The translations under genes and the position numbers were made by a program. From Deltaproteobacteria bacterium (GTDB taxonomy: Bacteria > Myxococcota_A > Polyangia > Haliangiales > Haliangiaceae), in the NCBI GenBank assembly GCA_019237945.1, contig JAFAOG010000357.1:1-37086 (forward strand): a stretch of DNA of 37,086 nt. Direction: 5' to 3'. Below the pieces are notes generated by a model that saw nothing but the letters and a program-made list of their open reading frames with translations, did not search any database and was not told the DNA's origin. Of this stretch, positions 8,558 through 16,519 are shown one piece after another. Numbering within the stretch: position 1 is the first letter of the stretch; each line of letters begins with the position of its first letter.

Positions 8558-9729
8558 GGCTGCTCCTCGGGATGCGGTCGCCGGCGACGCGTCGCGATCA
8601 GCGCCTCGATCACGAACAGCATGAACGCGGCGAACAGGAACGGCTGAAAGACGTCCTGCTTGCGATCGATCTTCTTCATCGCGAGCCCGCGGTTGACCGC
8701 GCGCAGCGCCTCGGCGACCGGCTTCGGATTCACCTCGCCGCGGCCCGCCTCCGCGAAGTACCGCTTCTCGTCGCCGCCGGCGGCCGTGATCGCCTGCATG
8801 CCCGCGTCGTCGCGCTTGCTGACGACCGTCTGGCCGTCGGGCGTGTGCTTGGGCGTGGCGGTGCGCTTGTTGTCGCCGTCGACCTCGTAGACGACGCCGC
8901 CCTGCTCCGTGCCGACGCCGACGACAAAGACGGCGATCCCGAGCTGCTTGGCCTTGTCGACCTCGGCGAGGGTCTTGTCGTCGACGTCGCCGCCGTCGGT
9001 CAGGATCACGATCGCGCGGCCGCGCTCTTGCTTCGTCTCGACGACCTCGTCCTTCGGCCTGTCCTTTGGATCGAGCGACTGACCGGGCAGCGGATCGCCG
9101 CCGTGGCCGCGCCGCGCGATCGAAGCGCACATGCCATCGTCGGTGTAATCGGAGCGCAACAGGCAGCGCCCCACCCGAAACACCTCGAACAGGTTCGACC
9201 CGCCCGGCAGGTCCGCCGGGCCGAGGTCATACAAGAACCGCGCGGCCACCTCGTGATCCTCGGTCAGCGGGAAGTGCGCGGCGGCGCCCGCGAACACGAC
9301 CGGCGCGATGCGGTCCTCGGGGAGCTCGTCGATCAGCGCGACCGCGAGCTCGCGCGCGCGGCCGAGTCGGCTCGCGGGAACCTTCTTCGCCTTCATCGCG
9401 GCGGTCGCCTCGACGTCGTCGACGAGCATCGACTTGCTGACATCGACCGCGATCACGAGATCGAGCCCGCGCAGCTCGACGTTGCGCTTGCCGACCATCT
9501 GCGGGCGCGCGAGCGAGAACACGAGCAGGCTCGCCGCGAGCGCCTGCAGCACGACCTTCACCGCGCGCCGCCGCGGCGAGGCGGTCGCCATCACCTTGCC
9601 GATCACGGGCAGCTCGCCGAGCCGGCGCGTCAGCTGGCGGCGCCGCGCGCGGTCGTAGAAGTACAGCGCGACGACGAGCACGCCCGCCGCCGGCGACACC
9701 CACGCGAGCCACGGGGTCTCGAACGACAT
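8554..9729 (-). CDS. batB: VWA-domain BatB-like protein
   Basis: RGLDLVIAVDVSKSMLVDDVEATAAMKAKKVPASRLGRARELAVALIDELPEDRIAPVVFAG (MIDAS DxSxS) with N- and C-terminal TM segments; Bat operon context. Confidence 0.85.
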   Translation of the reverse strand: MSFETPWLAWVSPAAGVLVVALYFYDRARRRQLTRRLGELPVIGKVMATASPRRRAVKVVLQALAASLLVFSLARPQMVGKRNVELRGLDLVIAVDVSKSMLVDDVEATAAMKAKKVPASRLGRARELAVALIDELPEDRIAPVVFAGAAAHFPLTEDHEVAARFLYDLGPADLPGGSNLFEVFRVGRCLLRSDYTDDGMCASIARRGHGGDPLPGQSLDPKDRPKDEVVETKQERGRAIVILTDGGDVDDKTLAEVDKAKQLGIAVFVVGVGTEQGGVVYEVDGDNKRTATPKHTPDGQTVVSKRDDAGMQAITAAGGDEKRYFAEAGRGEVNPKPVAEALRAVNRGLAMKKIDRKQDVFQPFLFAAFMLFVIEALIATRRRRPHPEEQP

Positions 9730-9730
9730 C

Positions 9731-11053
9731 TTAGGGCAACCTCCGCAGCCGTCCGTACGACAGCAGCAGCTCGAGCGCGATCAGCGCGCCGGCGAGGATG
9801 ACGAGCGGCACGAACAGCTGCTTGTCGGGAATGCGCTCGGTCACCGTGCGCTTCGTCGTGTCGAGCTTGTTGCGCACGGTCTGGAAGCCGCGATCGAACG
9901 ACTCGTAGTCGCTCGCGCGGAAGAACTCGCCGCCGGTCGCGTTCGCGATCGAGCGCAGCGTCGCCGGGTTGACGCTCATCCCGCCGCCGAACAGGTCGGT
10001 CTCCTCGCGCCCGACGAGCAGCGTGTACACCTTGACGCCCATCTTCTGCGCGGTGCGCGCCGCCTCGTCGGGATCGAAGCGCGTGACCCAGTTCGAGTCG
10101 CCGTCGGAGAGCAGGATCACGACCTTGCTCTTCGCGTCGCTGCGGCGCAGCTGGGCGAGCGCGAGCGCCAGGCCGTCGCCGATCGCGGTGCCGAGCTCGG
10201 GCACGTCGCCGATCCCGAGGTCGCTGACGATCTGCTCGAGCAGCTTGGTGTCCTGGGTCAGCGGGCACTGCAGCATCGCCTGCTGGCCGAAGATCACGAG
10301 GCCGATGCGATCGTTCTTCGTGCGCCGCAAGAAGCGGCGAATCACGCGCTGCGCCGCATCGAGTCGGTTGTTCGGCATGTCGATCTCTTCCATCGACTTC
10401 GACATGTCGACGACGAGCATGATGTCGACCGTGTCGACCTCGTGCTTGACGGTGCGATACGTCTCGGGCCGCGCGAGGCCGACCGCGAGCGCCGCAACGG
10501 CGAGCACGCGCAGGACGCCGGGCAGATCCGACAGCCACGCGCCCGCCCCGCGCGCCCCGACGAGCCCGACGCTCGAGAAGCCGAGGGTCGCCGCGCGCCG
10601 CCGCTGCACGTGAAACGCGACGAGCCCGACGAACGCGGCCCCCGCGACGAGCCACAGCGCACGCGGATTCTTCCACACGATCGGCTCGCCGGCCCGCTCG
10701 GACAGCAGATACGCGCGCATCGCGAACCAGGCGATGCCGCCGAACACGCCCGTGACGAGCCACGGCCACGCGGTGCGCAGCACGCGCTGCTTGGTCCACG
10801 GATCGGGCGACACAGGCCCCGCCGGCGCGCCGTCCGTCTCGACCTCGATGCGCGGATCGATGAACGAGCCGGCCAGCGTGATCAGGAGACCGACGAAGCC
10901 AACGAGGCCCGCGATCAAATACCGCTGGTCCTCGACGAACCTGTCGCGGCGCATCCACTGCCCCACAGCGATGAGGAGCGCGACGATCAGGGTCGCGTAG
11001 CCGACGCGCAGCACCCAGTTCGGGTGAACGATGACGTTGCGGCGCTTCTTCAC
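9731..11053 (-). CDS. batA: VWA-domain BatA-like protein
   Basis: VKKRRNVIVHPNWVLRVGYATLIVALLIAV...VDTVDIMLVVDMSKSMEEIDMPNNRLDAAQRVIRRFL...VVILLSDGDSNWVTRFDPDEAARTAQKMGVKVYTLLVG. GTG start at 11053 overlapping the upstream stop. Confidence 0.85.
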   Translation of the reverse strand: MKKRRNVIVHPNWVLRVGYATLIVALLIAVGQWMRRDRFVEDQRYLIAGLVGFVGLLITLAGSFIDPRIEVETDGAPAGPVSPDPWTKQRVLRTAWPWLVTGVFGGIAWFAMRAYLLSERAGEPIVWKNPRALWLVAGAAFVGLVAFHVQRRRAATLGFSSVGLVGARGAGAWLSDLPGVLRVLAVAALAVGLARPETYRTVKHEVDTVDIMLVVDMSKSMEEIDMPNNRLDAAQRVIRRFLRRTKNDRIGLVIFGQQAMLQCPLTQDTKLLEQIVSDLGIGDVPELGTAIGDGLALALAQLRRSDAKSKVVILLSDGDSNWVTRFDPDEAARTAQKMGVKVYTLLVGREETDLFGGGMSVNPATLRSIANATGGEFFRASDYESFDRGFQTVRNKLDTTKRTVTERIPDKQLFVPLVILAGALIALELLLSYGRLRRLP

Positions 11054-12051
11054 GCCGCCTCCTTCGCCGCGGTCGGCATCGCCGTCGTCTTCATCACGAC
11101 CTCGCGCGCGCCCGCGAGCGTCTCGAGCGCCTCCGCCTCCGTCGCGCGCACGCCGCCGTACTTCACGAGGTCGCACCGGGCGAGCCACGCCTCGACGAGC
11201 GTCGCATCGGCCGCATTCGCGCGCTTCGCGAGCCCGCGCATCAGCTCCGAGGTCGTCAGCTCCGCCGTCGCGAACCGGTAGCGCGCCGCGAGGTAATCGC
11301 GGATCACGCTGACCATGTCGGCGTAGCCGGTCTTGCGGTCGCCGTCGCGTGCGAGCACGCCCGAGGTCTCGATCGCGAGCAGCCGCTCGAGGGCGCGCTC
11401 GCTCGTCATGTCGAGGCGCTGCGCGCGCGCCGGCGCCAACCCTCCGACGAGCGTGCGCACGTGCTGCTTGCGACGGCGGCGCAGCTGCCAGAACGTGAGC
11501 CCGCCCGCGACGAGCACGAACACGACGCCGCCGACCCATGCCCAGGTGTAATCGTTCGCCTGCAGACGGACCGGCGGCGCGTTGCCGCGCATCAACTTCG
11601 GATCGTCGGTGTCGCCGAGCACGCCATTGACGCGCAGCGGGATCGAGTTCGTCAGGATCTGGCCGCCGTGGCCGTTGATCGTGAACGTCACGGGGACGCC
11701 GGGAATGCGCAGGTCACCGAGGTCCCACGCAACGACATCGAGCTGCCACTCGCGGACGTGCTTGCCGTCGGCGCGCACGTGGTCCTCGCTCGTCGTCTTC
11801 TTGATCTCGAACGTGTCGCCGAGGTCGAAGCCGGCCGGCAGGTTGACCTCGACGCCCGTGTTGTAGACCGCGGTGACGAACAGCGTGAACCGGCTGCCGA
11901 GCATCAGCTCGGTCGGGCTCGCGGCGGCGCTGACCTCGGGCGCATCGGCGTCGACCGGCAGCTGGATCACGACGCCGCTGCCCGCCGCACTGCCCGAACC
12001 ATCCGCGTGGGCGACGGTCGTCAGCAGCAGGAGCAGGGCGAGCGCCTTCAC
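11050..12051 (-). CDS. BatD-like membrane protein
   Basis: Signal peptide VKALALLLLLTTVAHA, beta-rich domain, TM YTWAWVGGVVFVLVAGGLTFWQL and helical C-terminus; position between DUF58 and BatA genes. Confidence 0.7.
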   Translation of the reverse strand: MKALALLLLLTTVAHADGSGSAAGSGVVIQLPVDADAPEVSAAASPTELMLGSRFTLFVTAVYNTGVEVNLPAGFDLGDTFEIKKTTSEDHVRADGKHVREWQLDVVAWDLGDLRIPGVPVTFTINGHGGQILTNSIPLRVNGVLGDTDDPKLMRGNAPPVRLQANDYTWAWVGGVVFVLVAGGLTFWQLRRRRKQHVRTLVGGLAPARAQRLDMTSERALERLLAIETSGVLARDGDRKTGYADMVSVIRDYLAARYRFATAELTTSELMRGLAKRANAADATLVEAWLARCDLVKYGGVRATEAEALETLAGAREVVMKTTAMPTAAKEAA

Positions 12052-12938
12052 GCGTGCGCCATCCTCTTCGCGCGCGCCTTGAAGAACGCGATCAGCGCGT
12101 CGACGTAGGGCCGGTTCGTGTCGACCTCGACGATATCGAGGTTGATCCGGCGCAGCATCTGGTCGCGCTCGTCGGCGGCCTTGCGGGCGCGCTTCGCGAA
12201 CTCGCGCCGGGCATGCGACGACGTATCGACCTCGACGACCTGCCCTGTCTCGAGGTCCTCGAGCACGACGAGCCCGACGTCGGGCAGCTGCGCCTCGAGC
12301 GGATCGCGCACGACGACCGGCACGATCTCGTGGCGTTGCGCCGTGATCCGCATCGCGCGCTCCCAGTCGCCCGCGCCGAGGAAGTCCGACACGAGGAACA
12401 CGACCGAGCGGCGCCGCGCGACCTTCGCGAGGAAGTCGAGTCCCTTCGCGAGATCGGTCCGCCTCGACTGCGGCTCGAACGCGAGGATCTCGCCGATCAC
12501 GCGCATCACGTGGCGGCGGCCCTTCTTCGGCGGCACGTAGCGCTCGACCTTGTCGGTGACGATGTAGAGCCCGACGCGATCGTTGTTCTTGATCGCGGAG
12601 AACGCGACGACCGCCGCCAGCTCCGCCGCGATCTCGCGCTTCGTCGAGCCGCGCGATCCGAAGTAGCCCGACGCGCTCATGTCGACCATGAGGTTGACGG
12701 TGCGATCGCGCTCCTCGACGAACTGCTTGACGTGCGGCGCATTCATCCGCGCCGTGATGTTCCAGTCGATCGCGCGCACGTCGTCGCCCGCGTAGTACGG
12801 ACGCACGTCGGAAAACACGAGCCCGCGCCCCTTGAAGACGGCCTGGTACTGACCGGCGAGCTGCTCGTCGACGAGTCGCCGCGACGCGATCTCGATCTTC
12901 TTCGCCTTCCTGAACAGCTCGGCGGTCGTCAGTCCCAT
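12048..12938 (-). CDS. DUF58 domain-containing protein
   Basis: MGLTTAELFRKAKKIEIASRRLVDEQLAGQYQAVFKGRGLVFSDVRPYYAGDDVRAIDWNITARMNAPHVKQFVEERDRTVNLMVDMSAS: classic DUF58. Confidence 0.93.
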   Translation of the reverse strand: MGLTTAELFRKAKKIEIASRRLVDEQLAGQYQAVFKGRGLVFSDVRPYYAGDDVRAIDWNITARMNAPHVKQFVEERDRTVNLMVDMSASGYFGSRGSTKREIAAELAAVVAFSAIKNNDRVGLYIVTDKVERYVPPKKGRRHVMRVIGEILAFEPQSRRTDLAKGLDFLAKVARRRSVVFLVSDFLGAGDWERAMRITAQRHEIVPVVVRDPLEAQLPDVGLVVLEDLETGQVVEVDTSSHARREFAKRARKAADERDQMLRRINLDIVEVDTNRPYVDALIAFFKARAKRMAHA

Positions 12939-14005
12939 CAGGGCACCGGCAGGTACTCGAAGACGCGGCGAACCACGTCGTCCGAGGTGACCTCCTCGGC
13001 CTCGGCCTCGTACGTGACGACGACGCGGTGCCGCATGACATCGAGCGCGATCGCCTTGATGTCGTCGGGCGTGACGTACGCGCGGTGGCGAATGAACGCG
13101 TGCGCGCGCGCCGCGATCGCGAGCGACAACGTGGCGCGCGGCGACGCCCCGTACTCGATCAGCGGCGACAGCTCGGCGAGCCCGTACTCGCGCGGATTGC
13201 GCGTCGCCTGCACGATGTGAACGATGTAGTCGCGCACGCGATCGTCGATGTAGATCGATCCGACGACGCGGCGCGCGGCCTTCACCTGATCGATCGTCGC
13301 GACCTCGCGCGGCGCCGGCGGCTCGAGCGTCGTCATCCGGTCGAGCATCGCGCGCTCGTCGGCGGCGGTCGGATAGTTGATCCGCACGAGCAGCATGAAG
13401 CGATCGAGCTGCGCCTCGGGCAGCGGGAACGTGCCCTCCTGCTCGATCGGGTTCTGCGTCGCGAGCACGAGGAACGGATCGGGCAGCGGCTGCGTCGAGT
13501 CGCCGATCGTCACCTGACGCTCCTGCATCGCCTCGAGCAGCGCGCTCTGGACTTTCGCGGGTGCGCGGTTGATCTCGTCGGCGAGCACGAGGTTCGCGAA
13601 CAGCGGGCCGCGCTTGTTCGTGAACTGCCCGGTGTGCATGTTGTAGATGATCGTGCCCGTGATGTCGGCGGGCAGGAGATCGGGCGTGAACTGGATGCGC
13701 GAGAACGACGCGTTGAGCGTCTGCGCGACCGTCTTGACCGTCAGCGTCTTCGCGAGCCCCGGCACGCCCTCGATCAGGCAGTGACCGCCCGTGAGAAGGC
13801 CGATCAGCACGCGCTCGACCATGTCGCGCTGCCCGACGACGACCTTGCTGACCTCGCCGAACACGTCGTCGAGGAACGCGCTCTCCGCATGCACCTGATC
13901 GGCAAGCGCCGAGATGTCGACCGCCGGTGCCGGCTCGGCGGGCTTTCCGGGGGTCAAACCGCCAACGTCGAGCTTCGGGGGGACCGGATCGCGCAAGGTA
14001 TCCAT
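12938..14005 (-). CDS. MoxR family AAA+ ATPase
   Basis: GGHCLIEGVPGLAKTLTVKTVAQTL...RIQFTPDLLPADITGT...GPLFANLVLADEINRAPAKVQSALLEAMQERQVTI. Confidence 0.95.
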   Translation of the reverse strand: MDTLRDPVPPKLDVGGLTPGKPAEPAPAVDISALADQVHAESAFLDDVFGEVSKVVVGQRDMVERVLIGLLTGGHCLIEGVPGLAKTLTVKTVAQTLNASFSRIQFTPDLLPADITGTIIYNMHTGQFTNKRGPLFANLVLADEINRAPAKVQSALLEAMQERQVTIGDSTQPLPDPFLVLATQNPIEQEGTFPLPEAQLDRFMLLVRINYPTAADERAMLDRMTTLEPPAPREVATIDQVKAARRVVGSIYIDDRVRDYIVHIVQATRNPREYGLAELSPLIEYGASPRATLSLAIAARAHAFIRHRAYVTPDDIKAIALDVMRHRVVVTYEAEAEEVTSDDVVRRVFEYLPVP

Positions 14006-14071
14006 GAAACCCCTCCAACGATGTCACGGATTCCCGCGAGGTGCCCGCACCAGGTGCGATATGGTCTCCCC

Positions 14072-14353
14072 ATGCCCGACTCGCCGCCCGTCGCGCTGGA
14101 CCCGGTCGATTTCTCGACTCATATCCTGTCGCTGGCGTCGTCCGCGCTGATCGCGCTCGGCAAGATGCCAGCTCCCGACGGCCAGCCTCATCCACTCGAT
14201 CTCGAGGCCGCGCGCCACCTGATCGACGTGCTCGGCATGCTCGAGCAGAAGACGAAAGGCAACCTCGAGGAGGCCGAGAGCCGGCTGCTCGCGTCGCTGA
14301 TCTACGACCTGCGAGTCGCGTACGTCGACGCGCAGCCGAAGAAGAAGGCATGA
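14072..14353 (+). CDS. DUF1844 family protein
   Basis: MPDSPPVALDPVDFSTHILSLASSALIALGKMP...LEAARHLIDVLGMLEQKTKGNLEEAESRLLASLIYDLRVAYV. Confidence 0.85.
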   Translation: MPDSPPVALDPVDFSTHILSLASSALIALGKMPAPDGQPHPLDLEAARHLIDVLGMLEQKTKGNLEEAESRLLASLIYDLRVAYVDAQPKKKA

Positions 14354-15453
14354 CTCGCGTCGCGGCGCTGCTGCTGCTGGTCGCCGCGTGTCGCGAGCGC
14401 GTCGTGCCGGCGGATGCGCGCGTCGCGACGGGATCTGCCGCGAAGCCCGTGGTCGCGACGGCCGCGCCCGAGTCGCCGCGCCTGCTCTACAGCGGCGGTC
14501 CGAGCTCGTTCGTCGATCTCGTCGCGCGCTCGCGCCACGGCGTCGTCGCGATCCGCGCCGGCTCACCGGTGAAGTCCGGGCCCGCCGCGATGTTCCCGGG
14601 CGCGCCCGACGCCGTCGCCGACGTCGCGCTCGGCACGGGCTTTCTCGTCGAGAACAGGGGCGTGTTCGTCGTCACCAACGATCACATCGCGGCCGCCGCC
14701 AGCGAGCTGCACGTCGTGCTGCCCGATCACAGCGAGGTCCCGGCCAAGCTCGTCGGCCGCGATACGCGCCTCGACCTCGCGCTGCTCTCGATCGACGTCC
14801 CGCGCCTCGCGCCGCTCCACATGGGCAACTCCGATGACCTGCAGGTCGGCGAGTGGGTCGTCGCGCTCGGCGATCCGTTCGGGGACGAGGTCACCGCATC
14901 GGCGGGCATCGTGTCGGCGACCGGCCGCGAGGCCGCCTCCTCACTGCTGCAAGGCGCCGCGATGACGTACCGGATGTTCATCCAGACCGACGCGCGCATC
15001 CATCGCGGCAACAGCGGCGGCCCGGTGCTCAACGCGGCCGGCGAGGTCATCGGCGTCGCCGTCGCGACCGGCGATCGCACCGGCGAGCTGTCGTTCGTGA
15101 TCCCGATCAACCGCGTGCGCGAGATCTTCGACGCGCTCCGCGACTACGGCCAGGTCGCACGCGGCTGGCTCGGCGCGATGGTCAAGCCCGTGACGGCCGA
15201 CCTCGCGACCGACGTCGCCTTGCCACAGGAGCACGGCGCCCTGATCACCGAGATCAAGCCCGGCTCGCCCGCCGCGCGCTCCGGCCTGCGCGCGGGCGAC
15301 ATCATCATCAAGTGGGGCGAGCAGGCCGTCGACGACAAGTCGTTGCCGTGGATCGTCGCCTCCAACCCGATCGGCAAGGCCGTCGCGGTCACCGTCTGGC
15401 GCAACAAGGCCGCGCTGCCGATTCCCGTCGTGACCGAGAAGATGCCGCAGTGA
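14350..15453 (+). CDS. HtrA/DegP-like serine protease with PDZ domain, probable lipoprotein
   Basis: MTRVAALLLLVAACRE (lipobox-like); VVTNDHI (His), RLDLALL (Asp), RGNSGGPVLN (Ser); C-term PDZ GALITEIKPGSPAARSGLRAGDIIIKWG. ATGA overlap with DUF1844. Confidence 0.93.
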   Translation: MTRVAALLLLVAACRERVVPADARVATGSAAKPVVATAAPESPRLLYSGGPSSFVDLVARSRHGVVAIRAGSPVKSGPAAMFPGAPDAVADVALGTGFLVENRGVFVVTNDHIAAAASELHVVLPDHSEVPAKLVGRDTRLDLALLSIDVPRLAPLHMGNSDDLQVGEWVVALGDPFGDEVTASAGIVSATGREAASSLLQGAAMTYRMFIQTDARIHRGNSGGPVLNAAGEVIGVAVATGDRTGELSFVIPINRVREIFDALRDYGQVARGWLGAMVKPVTADLATDVALPQEHGALITEIKPGSPAARSGLRAGDIIIKWGEQAVDDKSLPWIVASNPIGKAVAVTVWRNKAALPIPVVTEKMPQ

Positions 15454-16125
15454 GCGAGCTGCCACCGGCCGGAGCACCTCGCGCGCCGCCGCCGCATCGC
15501 CCCAGCCGAGCACGTGCGTGCGGCCGATGCCCCAGTAGCTCGCGAACCACAGCTCGAGCAGCGCCCGCGCATTCGGATACGCGTCGTCGAGCTCAGCCAG
15601 GTCGTGCAGCCGCGAGAACCCGCAGTCGAGATCCGGCTCGAGCGGCACGGCGACGAGCTTGTCGTCGTGCTCGGTGACGCGGCCCGCCTCGTCGACATCG
15701 CCCATCTCGAGCACCCCGATCACGCGCGTCGGCGTCACACGCCCTCGCTCGATCGCACGGCCGAGCACGACGATGTCGAGTGCATCGCCATCATCGGCCA
15801 GCGTGCGCGGCACCATCCCGTAGCTGACGGGATACGCGAGGTAATCGATCGCTCGCCGCGCGCCGGTCTCGCGGTCGTGCTGCCAGTGGAGCCAGCCGTC
15901 GCGGTCGTCGACCTCGAACTTGCCGGTCGTCCCCGCCGGGATCTCGATCACCGCCGTCACGCCGCGCGCGTCCTCGGCGGGCCAACCGGTCCCGAAGTGC
16001 TCGGCGCCGGCCACCGTCTCCTCGTCGAGCGCCACCGCCGCGGGCGCCACCGGTGATCCGCCGACGACCGGCCGCATCGGCACGCGCGAGCACGTTGCCA
16101 TCCATACCAAACAGATCCATCTCAT
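14941..16125 (-). CDS. inorganic pyrophosphatase-like protein with N-terminal export/lipoprotein-like signal; ORF extends antisense into the htrA-like gene
   Basis: MRWICLVWMATCSRVP...; IEIPAGTTGKFEVDDRDGWLHWQHD...DYLAYPVSYGMVPRTLADDGDALDIVVLGRAIERG...VIGVLEMGDVDEAGRVTEHDDKLVAVPLEP: soluble PPase family signature. Family-like sequence ends near 15470; no in-frame stop until 14941. Confidence 0.75.
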   Translation of the reverse strand: MRWICLVWMATCSRVPMRPVVGGSPVAPAAVALDEETVAGAEHFGTGWPAEDARGVTAVIEIPAGTTGKFEVDDRDGWLHWQHDRETGARRAIDYLAYPVSYGMVPRTLADDGDALDIVVLGRAIERGRVTPTRVIGVLEMGDVDEAGRVTEHDDKLVAVPLEPDLDCGFSRLHDLAELDDAYPNARALLELWFASYWGIGRTHVLGWGDAAAAREVLRPVAARSLRHLLGHDGNRQRGLVAPDGDRDGLADRVGGDDPRQRLVVDGLLAPLDDDVARAQAGARGGRAGLDLGDQGAVLLWQGDVGREVGRHGLDHRAEPAACDLAVVAERVEDLAHAVDRDHERQLAGAIAGRDGDADDLAGRVEHRAAAVAAMDARVGLDEHPVRHRGALQQ

Positions 16126-16234
16126 TCGCTTCACGCATCCAGCCGTACGCCCGGCGCCCCGCGCACGCCAGGACACGATCTCGGACATCGCGAGACGGGC
16201 CGCAACCGCGCCGGCGGCGCCGTGTCGTTTCGGC

Positions 16235-16519
16235 GTGGATCCTGCGATCGACGCGTTCCTGACCGCGCACGCCGACCTCCGCATCCGCGGCGCGTTCCGG
16301 CTACTCGGCGTCGTGCTGACGGCCGCGCTCGTGATGCCGCTGACGATCGATTCGCTGCAGGTGTTTCACGAGGGCGTCTACCTGATCTACCCGGGGCCGT
16401 TCGCGGCGTGCTGGGCGCTCGGCGAGGCCGTCGTCGCGGTGCGGCGCGCCATTCGCGGGCGCGTGCCGCGGATTCCGGTCGCGCGCGTCGTCGTTCGCAC
16501 GCCCGCGCCGGGCCGCTAG
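16235..16519 (+). CDS. small hypothetical membrane protein (94 aa)
   Basis: From GTG 16235: VDPAIDAFLTAHADLRIRGAFRLLGVVLTAALVMPLTIDSLQVFHEGVYLIYPGPFAACWALGEAVVAVRRAIRG: two TM-like segments. Confidence 0.55.
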   Translation: MDPAIDAFLTAHADLRIRGAFRLLGVVLTAALVMPLTIDSLQVFHEGVYLIYPGPFAACWALGEAVVAVRRAIRGRVPRIPVARVVVRTPAPGR

